Of a stretch of DNA of 64,000 nt, positions 15,753-23,414 are shown piece by piece. This stretch comes from Mucilaginibacter mali (GTDB taxonomy: Bacteria > Bacteroidota > Bacteroidia > Sphingobacteriales > Sphingobacteriaceae): contig NZ_CP054139.1 of NCBI RefSeq assembly GCF_013283875.1, positions 1,550,001 to 1,614,000 of the forward strand, written 5' to 3'. Position 1 is the first letter of the stretch, and the number at the start of each line of letters is the position of its first letter. The translations under genes were made by a program, and so were the position numbers. Under the pieces are notes generated by a model that searched no databases, was not told the origin of the DNA, and saw only the letters and a program-made list of their open reading frames with translations.

Positions 15753-17027
15753 ATGATCCGTCAGCAAACCCCACAGCATCGTATATGGTCTATCATTGCC
15801 GGTTCGCTGGGCAATTTGGTGGAGTGGTACGATTGGTATGCCTACTCGGCTTTTACCCTCTACTTTGCCGACGCGTTTTTTCCGTCGGATAACCAGGTAG
15901 TACAATTGCTGAATACTGCCGGCGTGTTCGCAATCGGCTTCCTGATGCGCCCGATAGGCGGCTGGCTGATGGGTACTTATGCCGACCGTAAGGGCCGCAA
16001 GGCTGCCTTAACCCTATCGGTTTTACTGATGAGCTTGGGCTCGCTGATGATCACCGTTGTGCCGGGCTACGCGCAGATCGGTATCGCCGCCCCTATAGTA
16101 TTGGTGATAGCCCGCATTATCCAGGGCCTGAGCGTTGGCGGCGAATACGGCACCAGCGCCACCTACCTTAGTGAAATGGCCGATAAAAAGCATCGTGGCT
16201 TTTATTCCAGCTTTCAGTACGTTACCTTAATTATGGGGCAGTTGCTGGCGTTGGGTGTCCTGGTGCTATTGCAGCGCGTGTTTTTAACCCAGCAGCAATT
16301 GCAGGATTGGGGCTGGCGCATCCCCTTCGGTATCGGCGCATTTCTGGCTATTACGGTGATGTACCTGCGCCGGAACTTGCAAGAATCGGTAGAGATGAGC
16401 AAGCCGAAGCAGGAGCGGGGTACCATCAGCGCGCTGCGCAAGCACCCACGGGCGGTGATGGCGGTTATCGGCCTTACGCTTGGTGGTACAGTGGCCTTTT
16501 ATACGTATACCACTTATATGCAAAAGTTTTTGGTGGTAACATCGGGCTTTAGCAAAAATACCGCAACGCTCATCTCATCGTTCACGCTGTTTGTATTTAT
16601 GTTGTCGCAGCCGCTATTCGGGGCGCTTTCGGATAAAATAGGCCGCAAGCCTTTATTAATAGGCTTCGGTATTTTAGGTACGCTGACTACCATGCCCATT
16701 ATGCTGGCCCTGGGCAAAACCAACGATTTCTGGACCGCCTTCGCCTTGCTGATGGCAGCCCTGGTGGTAGTGAGCGGCTATACCAGTATCAACGCCATTG
16801 TAAAAGCCGAGCTTTTCCCCGCGCATATCCGCGCGCTGGGCGTAGGGTTCCCGTATGCCATAGCCGTTTCCATGTTTGGCGGCACGGCCGAATACATCGC
16901 CTTGCTGTTTAAAAATCACCATCACCAGGAGTGGTTTTACTGGTATGTAACGGTGTGTATCGCTATATCGCTGTTTGTGTATTGCTTTATGAATGATACG
17001 CGCCGGCATTCGAAAATGGAGGATTAG
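15753..17027 (+). CDS. MFS transporter, metabolite:H+ symporter family (KgtP-like)
   Basis: A 424-residue inner membrane protein with 12 predicted spans. The N-terminal GNLVEWYDWYAY motif and the loop MGTYADRKGRKAAL mark the MHS subgroup of MFS symporters. The long RIIQGLSVGGEYGTSATYLSEMA segment is highly similar to alpha-ketoglutarate permease and its relatives. It likely imports an organic acid with protons; the exact substrate is not readable. A TATCTTAG box (15717-15724, one mismatch to TAnnTTTG) lies about 30 bp before the ATG. It is divergent from the kinase operon and ends in a family A repeat. Confidence 0.88.
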   Translation: MIRQQTPQHRIWSIIAGSLGNLVEWYDWYAYSAFTLYFADAFFPSDNQVVQLLNTAGVFAIGFLMRPIGGWLMGTYADRKGRKAALTLSVLLMSLGSLMITVVPGYAQIGIAAPIVLVIARIIQGLSVGGEYGTSATYLSEMADKKHRGFYSSFQYVTLIMGQLLALGVLVLLQRVFLTQQQLQDWGWRIPFGIGAFLAITVMYLRRNLQESVEMSKPKQERGTISALRKHPRAVMAVIGLTLGGTVAFYTYTTYMQKFLVVTSGFSKNTATLISSFTLFVFMLSQPLFGALSDKIGRKPLLIGFGILGTLTTMPIMLALGKTNDFWTAFALLMAALVVVSGYTSINAIVKAELFPAHIRALGVGFPYAIAVSMFGGTAEYIALLFKNHHHQEWFYWYVTVCIAISLFVYCFMNDTRRHSKMED

Positions 17028-17039
17028 CGTAATAAGAAT

Positions 17040-17142
17040 GTCATTGCGAGGAGCAGCCGAGGGAATGCGTGTTGGGGCGACGCGGCAATCTCGTAGTTTG
17101 ATCTGGGTGCTACGAGATTGCTTCGCTATCGCTCGCAATGAC
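17040..17142. repeat. Palindromic repeat family A, copy 2
   Basis: Outer arms GTCATTGCGAG and CTCGCAATGAC; inner arms GGCAATCTCGTAG and CTACGAGATTGC. It lies between the convergent KgtP-like gene and the GH28 gene and could terminate both. Confidence 0.85.
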
Positions 17143-17154
17143 AAGTTGTTGATG

Positions 17155-18798
17155 TTACTTCACCGCCACTACACCAATCGAACTTCCCGCCCCGGCCTTC
17201 ACCGCTTCCTTCACACTTTTTAAATTGCTGCCAGTAATATTGATGGCCTTGCTTTTCTCGCCGCTTACATTAATAAAGGTGCTCACCTTATCGGTAAAGC
17301 CAATGTTATCCAGGCTGATATTCCAGGCGTTGTTAGCTGTAAATAAGTTTTTTTGTGGCGACAAGATCTTTACATTCTTCAGGTCGATGTCGCTGGCTTC
17401 GGTTATATCCACACCTTTATCAGCAGATAACACTATATCGCTGAAGTGCAGCTTACTCACCGGCATTTCGGGCAAACCGGTTATAGATATGGCCGATTTG
17501 GCCCCGCTGCCGTAAATATGGCTAAGGTAAAAATCCTTAAATATCGGCGTCTTAGCATTCACCTCAAATTTCTGACCGGGTTCGCCCGGTTTTTCATCCT
17601 CATAATAGGTGCTGAACAGCACGGCTTCGTTCAGGATATCGTGCATGTAGATGTTATCGACATAAATATCATGTACTGGTCCGCCGCGGCCGCGGCTGCT
17701 TTTTACACGGATACCGATATCGGTATTCACAAAGTTGCAGTTGGTTACATAAACATTCTGCATGCCGCCATCGGTATTACTGCCGATCACGAAGCCACCG
17801 TGGGCGTGGTACACAATGCAATCGGCAATAATAATGTTCTTCAGGGCCGGATCGTTCAGTGCGTCGCCTTTGCCACCGCTCGATTTCATGCAGATGCCGT
17901 CATCGCCGGCGTGAACAGTGCAATGGTATACCACCGCGTTTTTGCAGGACGACAGGTCTATTGCGTCGCCGTTTTGGGCATGATACTCATTAAATATGGT
18001 CACGTTGCGGATGATCATATTGGTGCAGCCTTTGGGGTTCAGCGCAAACTGGGGCGAGTTTTTAAAGGTAGGCCCATCGAACAGCACATTTTTGCTATTG
18101 GTGATAGAGGCCAGCGCCGGGCGCAGGAAATCGCGGGCGGGCAGGTAATCCTTTTCGGTAAGGTTGGTTTTGCCTTTCAGGGTTTTCAGATATTCTTCGC
18201 CGTTCATTCCTTCTTTGGTGGGCCAAAGCATGCTGCCGTCTTTACTTACCACGCCTCCGGCCTTCAGCATATCGGCCCAGAGGGTGGGCGAGGCCTTGCT
18301 TTTCTTTAGCGGCCGCCAGGTATCGCCGCCACCATCGAAGATGCCCTCGCCGGTAATGGCCACGTTCTCCAGTTTATTACCCGACAGCAGCACTTTGGTT
18401 TTGCCATCGATAACAGGATATTGGGTATGATCGGTAGTGAAGGTAACCAGCGTGCCGCGTTCGGTATGCAGGTTTACGTTGCTTTTCATCTCGATGGGGC
18501 CGGTAAGCCACAGGCCGGGCGGCACCAGCACAGTACCGCCTCCGGCAGCATTGCAGGCGGTGATAGCTTTATCAATAGCCGTGGTATTGAGGGTTTGCCC
18601 ATCGCCAATGGCTCCGTAATCTTTTATATTGAAGATCTTACCGGCAAACTTCGGTTCGGTAACAGCCGGCATTTTGAATGGAGCGTGTGCTATGTAATAA
18701 TCCATATCGTGCGCGGCAGTTTGCTGGGCGGCGGCATAATATGTAGGGAACAACAGAGATAACGCGGCAATGGCCGGCCATTTCAGGATATTCTTCAT
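17155..18798 (-). CDS. Secreted glycoside hydrolase family 28 (polygalacturonase-like)
   Basis: 547 residues with an N-terminal signal peptide (Lys-rich start, hydrophobic run, A-A-A cleavage region near residue 24). A right-handed beta-helix follows, with the start FNIKDYGAIGDG typical of pectinases. Three GH28 catalytic aspartates are visible: NGDAIDLSS, then AGDDGICMKS near residue 295. The AHGGFVIGS and IGIRVKS segments correspond to the family's GHG and RIK motifs. It would cleave galacturonan or rhamnogalacturonan outside the cytoplasm or in the periplasm. No SusCD pair or other pectin genes sit nearby. Exact specificity (exo/endo, GalA/Rha) is uncertain. Confidence 0.9.
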   Translation of the reverse strand: MKNILKWPAIAALSLLFPTYYAAAQQTAAHDMDYYIAHAPFKMPAVTEPKFAGKIFNIKDYGAIGDGQTLNTTAIDKAITACNAAGGGTVLVPPGLWLTGPIEMKSNVNLHTERGTLVTFTTDHTQYPVIDGKTKVLLSGNKLENVAITGEGIFDGGGDTWRPLKKSKASPTLWADMLKAGGVVSKDGSMLWPTKEGMNGEEYLKTLKGKTNLTEKDYLPARDFLRPALASITNSKNVLFDGPTFKNSPQFALNPKGCTNMIIRNVTIFNEYHAQNGDAIDLSSCKNAVVYHCTVHAGDDGICMKSSGGKGDALNDPALKNIIIADCIVYHAHGGFVIGSNTDGGMQNVYVTNCNFVNTDIGIRVKSSRGRGGPVHDIYVDNIYMHDILNEAVLFSTYYEDEKPGEPGQKFEVNAKTPIFKDFYLSHIYGSGAKSAISITGLPEMPVSKLHFSDIVLSADKGVDITEASDIDLKNVKILSPQKNLFTANNAWNISLDNIGFTDKVSTFINVSGEKSKAINITGSNLKSVKEAVKAGAGSSIGVVAVK

Positions 18799-19163
18799 GA
18801 TGGTATAATTGGTTATTGTGTAGCCAAATAACGCTAAAAATAAAGCAGGCTGATATGCTATTGGCCTAAAAAACTACGCAAACGATACCGGGAACGATAG
18901 GCGGAAGTGGATGGTGAATATATTAGTCGAATAGCATGCTGGTTATTTAACTCACCCGGTCGTTGCTTCGCCCGACCACCCTCTCTTCGCTGCGCGAAAA
19001 GAGGGAACAGGAATTATCCCGTACTACTTTTGCCCTCTTTCCGCACAGCGGAGAGAGGGCCGACCAGCGTAGCGTAGTCGGGGTGAGTTTAAGCATTAAG
19101 GATAATGCTTGATGCCCATCAACAAAAAATAATCCCTAAATTTCCGCCCTAAAACCAAACGAT
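18799..19163. other. Divergent intergenic region with family C repeat
   Basis: 365 bp between the divergent GH28 and DUF72 genes. Most of it is the family C unit at 18951-19086. A TAAATTTC box (19137-19144), one base from TAnnTTTG, may be the DUF72 promoter. No coding frame. Confidence 0.55.
18951..19086. repeat. Palindromic repeat family C, copy 2 (most complete)
   Basis: Outer arms CTCACCCGGTCGTTGCTTCG and CGTAGCGTAGTCGGGGTGAG. Inner arms CCCTCTCTTCGCTGCGCG and CCGCACAGCGGAGAGAGGG, each itself a small palindrome. Confidence 0.85.
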
Positions 19164-20081
19164 ATGGAATTTGGCCGCGTAGCTCCCGAACAACTGCCCC
19201 TGATAGATTTTACCCTGCCGGCTGATCCGGCATTAACCACCGCCACCTTAGCCGAAGCTAAAGGCAAAGGCTCTACACAGGTTTATGTAGGCTGCGCCAA
19301 ATGGGGCCGTAAAGAGTGGGTAGGTAAAATTTATCCGCCCAAAACCAAGGACGCTAATTTTTTGGATGAATACGTGAAACACTTCGATAGCATTGAGCTG
19401 AACGCCACCTTTTATCAAACCTACGGACCGGAGACGATCACCAAGTGGAAGGAAAAGGCCGATACTAACCCCAACTTCAAGTTTTGCCCCAAATTTTCGC
19501 AAAGCATCAGCCATATCCGCCGCCTGAAGAACGCCGAAGATATTACCACCCAGTTTTACGAAGGGATTATGGCCTTTGGCGATAAATTAGGTCCGCTGTT
19601 TTTGCAACTGGGTGATAATTATACGCCCAAAAGCTTTCCTGAACTGAAAGCCTATTTACAACATTTGCCCAAAGATGTACCGGTGTTTGTAGAAGTGCGC
19701 CATAAGGATTGGTTCGCTGTCCCCGCTGTGCGCGATGAATTGTTCGGTGCTTTGCACGAGTTAGGCATTGGTGCGGTAATAACCGATGCTTCGGGCAGGA
19801 GGGATTGCGTGCATATGCAATTGCCAACACCACATGCCTTTATACGTTTTGTGGGTAACAGTCTGGACAGAACCGACTACAAACGTGTGGATGATTGGGT
19901 GGCGCGTATTAAAGATTGGTCGGGGCAAGGCCTGCAATCAGTTTGGTTTTTTATGCACCAGCACGATGAGCGATATTCGCCCGAGTTGGCTGATTATGTG
20001 AGTGATGAGTTGAATAAGGCCTTGGGGTTGAATTTACACCGCCCCGCGTTTATTGGCAGGGATAAGGGGTTGTTTGATTAG
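19164..20081 (+). CDS. DUF72 domain protein (YecE-like)
   Basis: A 305-residue cytoplasmic protein of the DUF72/YecE family, predicted to adopt a TIM-barrel fold; its biochemical function is not established. Family segments seen are YVGCAKWGRKEWVGKIYPP near residue 45, FDSIELNATFY, KFCPKFSQSISH, LGPLFLQLGDNYTPK, VFVEVRHKDWF and the C-terminal WFFMHQHDER. Length is slightly above the usual 240-280 because of an N-terminal extension of about 40 residues. A monocistronic gene divergent from the GH28 pectinase. The start ATG at 19164 is the only one upstream of the conserved region. Confidence 0.85.
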   Translation: MEFGRVAPEQLPLIDFTLPADPALTTATLAEAKGKGSTQVYVGCAKWGRKEWVGKIYPPKTKDANFLDEYVKHFDSIELNATFYQTYGPETITKWKEKADTNPNFKFCPKFSQSISHIRRLKNAEDITTQFYEGIMAFGDKLGPLFLQLGDNYTPKSFPELKAYLQHLPKDVPVFVEVRHKDWFAVPAVRDELFGALHELGIGAVITDASGRRDCVHMQLPTPHAFIRFVGNSLDRTDYKRVDDWVARIKDWSGQGLQSVWFFMHQHDERYSPELADYVSDELNKALGLNLHRPAFIGRDKGLFD

Positions 20082-20094
20082 TACTCCTTTTAAC

Positions 20095-20156
20095 TGTAGA
20101 GACACGATACTTCGTGTCTCTATCATGAGGGAGACGCAAAGTATTGCGTCTCTACA
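20095..20156. repeat. Double hairpin element GAGACACGATACTTCGTGTCTC (family M)
   Basis: Two successive near-perfect palindromes: GAGACACGA-TAC-TTCGTGTCTC, then GAGACGCAA-AGTA-TTGCGTCTC. The outer ends TGTAGAGAC / GTCTCTACA also pair. Located just after the DUF72 stop. Only one copy is seen here. Confidence 0.75.
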
Positions 20157-20318
20157 ATAAATTGCACATCCGTTCAACATAAACCCGGGCGTAATGGAAA
20201 CCCCGCAGCGAAGGAATAGCTGGCGCGGCAGGGGCGAGGAGTTGTAATGAAGCACGGGAGCAAACGTTAATAGCACTGGCAGGGGTATTGCTTTTCAAAA
20301 TAGTTCTTAAAGCAACTT

Positions 20319-20429
20319 GTCATTGCGAGCGATAGCGCGGCAATCTCATCGGACAAGCAACGAGGACCTGCTTATGAGATTGCCGCGTCGCCCCATTTCA
20401 CATGCCGGCCCGTTGCTCCTCGCAATGAC
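20319..20429. repeat. Palindromic repeat family A, copy 3
   Basis: GTCATTGCGAGCGATAGCG at the left, GCTCCTCGCAATGAC at the right, with inner GGCAATCTCATCGGACAAG and a TTATGAGATTGCCGCGTCGC partner. Confidence 0.85.
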
Positions 20430-20555
20430 AATTTGGTAATGTATCTCGCCCTTTTGTATCAATAATATTATAAAACTAAACGTTTGTAATACATAGCTTA
20501 GCATTTATCATTTGGGCCTGCAGGCCTGCTTTTAATTATTTAAGCTATCACAATT

Positions 20556-22190
20556 ATGAAAAAAACTTACTTACTGTTATTAACGGCCATTTGCGCTATC
20601 TCGTTAACTGCCCAAGCCCAGCGTGGCACAGGAGGCGGTGGCGGCGGACAAGGTACAGGTGCCGGCGGCGGCGGATTTGCCGGCCGGCAGGGCGCTGGCG
20701 GCGCTACAACGGCTGCTCCGTCGGGCGGTTCGTCAACAACTACATCAAACCCCTTGCAAATCAGCAAAAGCCGCATCCTGTTGTTAGATTCGGCCATTAC
20801 CACCAAACACACGGTTACCATTAAAGGTAAAGCGGTGCCTTATACCGCCGCAGCCGGTACCCAGCCGGTGTGGGACGAGGATGGCCACGCTATTGCCGGT
20901 ATATTTTATACTTATTACGAGCGTACCGATATAACCGACGAGCAGCGCGCCACACGCCCGCTGGTGATATCGTTTAACGGTGGCCCGGGTACTGGTTCGC
21001 TGTGGATGGAACTGGGCTATACCGGTCCGCGTAAGTTGAAGATAGATGATGAGGGTTACCCCATCCAGCCTTACGGTTTGGAAGATAACAGCAATTCGAT
21101 ACTGGATGTGGCCGATATTGTGTACATCGACCCGGTGAATACCGGCTATTCGCGCACCGCTAACAGCGAAGTGAATAAAGCGCAATTCTTCGGCGTGAAC
21201 GAGGATATCCGCTACCTGGCTACCTGGATCAGTACTTTTGTATCGCGCAAAAACAGGTGGGCATCGCCTAAGTTCCTGATCGGCGAAAGTTATGGTACCA
21301 CCCGTGCATCGGGCCTGGCGCTTGAACTGCAGGATAGCCACTGGATGTACCTGAACGGCGTGATCCTGGTATCGCCAACAGATCTGGGCATCGAACGCAG
21401 CGGCCCGGCTGCCGCGGCTTTATATACGCCTTACGAAGCAGCTACAGCCTGGTACCATAAAGCGCTGCCAGCTGAATATCAGAACCGTTCGTTGCCTAAA
21501 TACCTGGCCGAGGTAGAAAAGTTCACGCTTGATGAGTTAACCCCGGCAATGACCAAAGGCGGCATGCTGTCAAACTCCGAACGCAAATCGGTAGCGGCTA
21601 AGCTGGCACGATACATCGGCATTAAGGAAAGCGTGGTGCTGGATAATAACCTGGCCATCAGCGCCGGCTTTTTCTGGAAAGAGTTGCTGCGCAGCAAGGG
21701 TTACACCATTGGTCGTTTAGATTCGCGCTATAAAGGTATCGACCGTGATAACGGCGGTACGCGTACCGACTACAATCCCGAGCAGCAGTCGTGGAGCCAC
21801 TCGTTCACCCCGGCTATCCACATTTACCTGAAAGACGAGTTAAAATACAAAACCGATTTGGAATACCTGGTTTACGGCCCGGTACAACCGTGGAATAATA
21901 CTGTTAACCGCACCGGCTATAACCTGCGCCAGGCTATGGCCGAAAACCCTTACCTGCACCTGCTGGTTCAGTCTGGTTATTTCGATGGCGCCTGCGATTA
22001 CTTCAACGCTAAATACAGCATGTGGCAAATGGACCCCAGCGGTCGTTTAAAAGACCGCATGAAGTGGGAAGGCTACGAAAGTGGGCACATGCTTTACCTG
22101 CGCAAACCAGATGCGGCTGAAGCCTGTGATAACCTGCGTAAATTTTTAAAGGAATCTGTTGCTAAGGCGGGTACACCGGCTAAGTATTGA
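20556..22190 (+). CDS. Secreted S10 family serine carboxypeptidase
   Basis: 544 residues: a signal peptide (about 1-21, ending AQAQ), a Gly-rich low-complexity linker to about residue 65, then an alpha/beta hydrolase domain of peptidase family S10. The oxyanion-hole segment SFNGGPGTGSLWMELGYTGP and the nucleophile in GESYGT (Ser245) are clear. The family order then places the catalytic Asp at about 477 (SGYFDGACDY) and His at about 511 (YESGHMLYL). It would remove C-terminal residues from peptides outside the cytoplasm. S10 enzymes are best known in eukaryotes but occur in Bacteroidota. The Gly linker is unusually long (about 45 residues with many GGGG runs). Monocistronic, followed by a terminator-like hairpin. 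Confidence 0.9.
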   Translation: MKKTYLLLLTAICAISLTAQAQRGTGGGGGGQGTGAGGGGFAGRQGAGGATTAAPSGGSSTTTSNPLQISKSRILLLDSAITTKHTVTIKGKAVPYTAAAGTQPVWDEDGHAIAGIFYTYYERTDITDEQRATRPLVISFNGGPGTGSLWMELGYTGPRKLKIDDEGYPIQPYGLEDNSNSILDVADIVYIDPVNTGYSRTANSEVNKAQFFGVNEDIRYLATWISTFVSRKNRWASPKFLIGESYGTTRASGLALELQDSHWMYLNGVILVSPTDLGIERSGPAAAALYTPYEAATAWYHKALPAEYQNRSLPKYLAEVEKFTLDELTPAMTKGGMLSNSERKSVAAKLARYIGIKESVVLDNNLAISAGFFWKELLRSKGYTIGRLDSRYKGIDRDNGGTRTDYNPEQQSWSHSFTPAIHIYLKDELKYKTDLEYLVYGPVQPWNNTVNRTGYNLRQAMAENPYLHLLVQSGYFDGACDYFNAKYSMWQMDPSGRLKDRMKWEGYESGHMLYLRKPDAAEACDNLRKFLKESVAKAGTPAKY

Positions 22191-22203
22191 TACCTCTCCC
22201 CAA

Positions 22204-22229
22204 CCCCTCTCTGAAGGAGAGGGGTTTTT
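22204..22229 (+). terminator. Terminator after the S10 peptidase (family F hairpin)
   Basis: CCCCTCT-CTGAAGG-AGAGGGG followed by TTTTTA. It belongs to the same repeat family as 6485-6520, here with a T-run, so the repeat also serves as a terminator. Confidence 0.75.
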
Positions 22230-22245
22230 AAAATAAACACAATTT

Positions 22246-22385
22246 GTCATTTCGAACCCTTTGAGCGTTGGAAATGGCAGGGCAAGGGTGAGAAATCTTA
22301 TACGATATGTATATGTCAAACAATCCGTATAAGATTTCTCCTCATCCCCCTCGCTCAATGGCTCCGCTTATTCGTTCGAAATGAC
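22246..22385. repeat. Palindromic repeat family B, copy 1
   Basis: Outer arms GTCATTTCGAAC / GTTCGAAATGAC, inner arms GAGAAATCTTATACG / CGTATAAGATTTCTC. Same architecture as family A but with different arm sequences. Other copies: 46779-46858 and the left half of 49126-49269. Confidence 0.85.
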
Positions 22386-22402
22386 AAACTGTTATAGGGG
22401 GG

Positions 22403-23284
22403 CTACCTAAAAAACTGCCTGTACTGCAAAGGCGTTTTCCCTACCAGTAACTTAAAATGCCGGTTAAAGTTAGACAGGTTGCTAAACCCCGATTCGTAAC
22501 AAACCACCACAATGCTGTAATCGTGCTCTTTAAGCAGTTTGCAGGCATGCCTTATTCTTACCTCCATTAAAAACGTGAAGTAGCTTTTATGCGTGCGCTG
22601 TTTGAAATAACGGCAAAAGGCGTTGGGTACCATATAAACCAGTTTGGCCACATCCTTTAGCGCTATGGTTTTGGTGAAGTTATTCAGCGTGTAAAGGTAT
22701 ACCTTGGTGAGACGGTTCTCATCGCTTTCGTTATACGCCGATTGGTCGGGCGCGGATGTGATGTATTGGCGATCCTGATTTTCGCCAAGGGTGTTCAGTA
22801 ATTGCATTAATAACCACAGGCGCTGGTGGATAGTAGCCCCGGCGAGTTTTTCCATCAAATCCAGTATGGGGGCTATCGCGTCGCCCTGGAATATCATTCC
22901 CTTAGAAGCGTCTTTCAATAAGCCAGCTATCAGCTCGTTTTCGGGCAGGGATAAAAAGCGTTCGCCTAAAATATCTGGGTTTACGTGCAGGGTGAGCAGC
23001 TTCAGTGGCAGATCTATCTTGCCCTGCTTCATTAATTCGTTAAAGTAGCGATGTGTTTCGAACTTAAACATATGCGGCACATCAGGGCCGATGACGATCA
23101 GCATGCCGCTGCTCACCTCTTCCAACTGTTCGCCGATTAGTAAAGTGCCGGCACCCTCGGCTATGTAAACGATCTCCAGTTCCCGATGATAGTGCAACTC
23201 GCTAAGCGCATGGTAATAATCCGACCATCTAATACTGAACGATCGGTCATCACTATTTAAAAAAGTATTTAAATGCGCTTTCAT
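22403..23284 (-). CDS. AraC family transcriptional regulator
   Basis: 293 residues with an N-terminal cupin-like sensor domain (HYHRELEIVYIAEGAGTLLIG and IGPDVPHMF) and a C-terminal double helix-turn-helix (about 195-293). The second HTH carries YSIVVVCYESGFSNLSNFNRHFKLLVGKTPLQYR, the standard AraC signature pattern. It likely senses a small metabolite, often a sugar, and activates transcription. It is divergent from the PEP synthase gene with about 130 bp between the starts, so that gene is a candidate target. No sugar-utilisation operon is adjacent. Effector unknown. Confidence 0.9.
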   Translation of the reverse strand: MKAHLNTFLNSDDRSFSIRWSDYYHALSELHYHRELEIVYIAEGAGTLLIGEQLEEVSSGMLIVIGPDVPHMFKFETHRYFNELMKQGKIDLPLKLLTLHVNPDILGERFLSLPENELIAGLLKDASKGMIFQGDAIAPILDLMEKLAGATIHQRLWLLMQLLNTLGENQDRQYITSAPDQSAYNESDENRLTKVYLYTLNNFTKTIALKDVAKLVYMVPNAFCRYFKQRTHKSYFTFLMEVRIRHACKLLKEHDYSIVVVCYESGFSNLSNFNRHFKLLVGKTPLQYRQFFR

Positions 23285-23384
23285 TTATATCATAATAACC
23301 TAATTTTTATTATGTGATACAAATATGGTTAATATAGTATCATTTTTAATGAATTTTTACAAATTCTTATATAATGGCCCAATC

Positions 23385-23392
23385 TACTTTTG
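23385..23392 (+). promoter_or_regulatory. Promoter -7 box of ppsA
   Basis: TACTTTTG fits TAnnTTTG. It lies 4 bases before an ATG at 23397 and 22 bases before the ATG at 23415, so transcription should start at or next to the first ATG. Confidence 0.6.
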
Positions 23393-23414
23393 TATTATGA
23401 AAACAATCAACTCT

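Larger units (their letters stand above)
20082..20555. other. Repeat-filled intergenic region
   Basis: 474 bp between two + strand genes. It contains a paired hairpin element (20095-20156), a GC-rich block at about 20185-20285 that may be a diverged family R element (TAATGGAAACCCCGCAGCG), and family A copy 3 (20319-20429). The last 120 bp before the S10 peptidase are AT-rich and should hold its promoter. No coding frame is convincing. Confidence 0.6.

Noticed and set aside
17446-18309. 287-codon + strand frame opposite the GH28 gene
   Set aside because: Antisense shadow of a beta-helix enzyme with regular codon pattern; no family likeness.
23325-23396. Earliest possible start of PEP synthase
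   Set aside because: It lies upstream of the TACTTTTG promoter box, and the extra hydrophobic residues are unlike the family.
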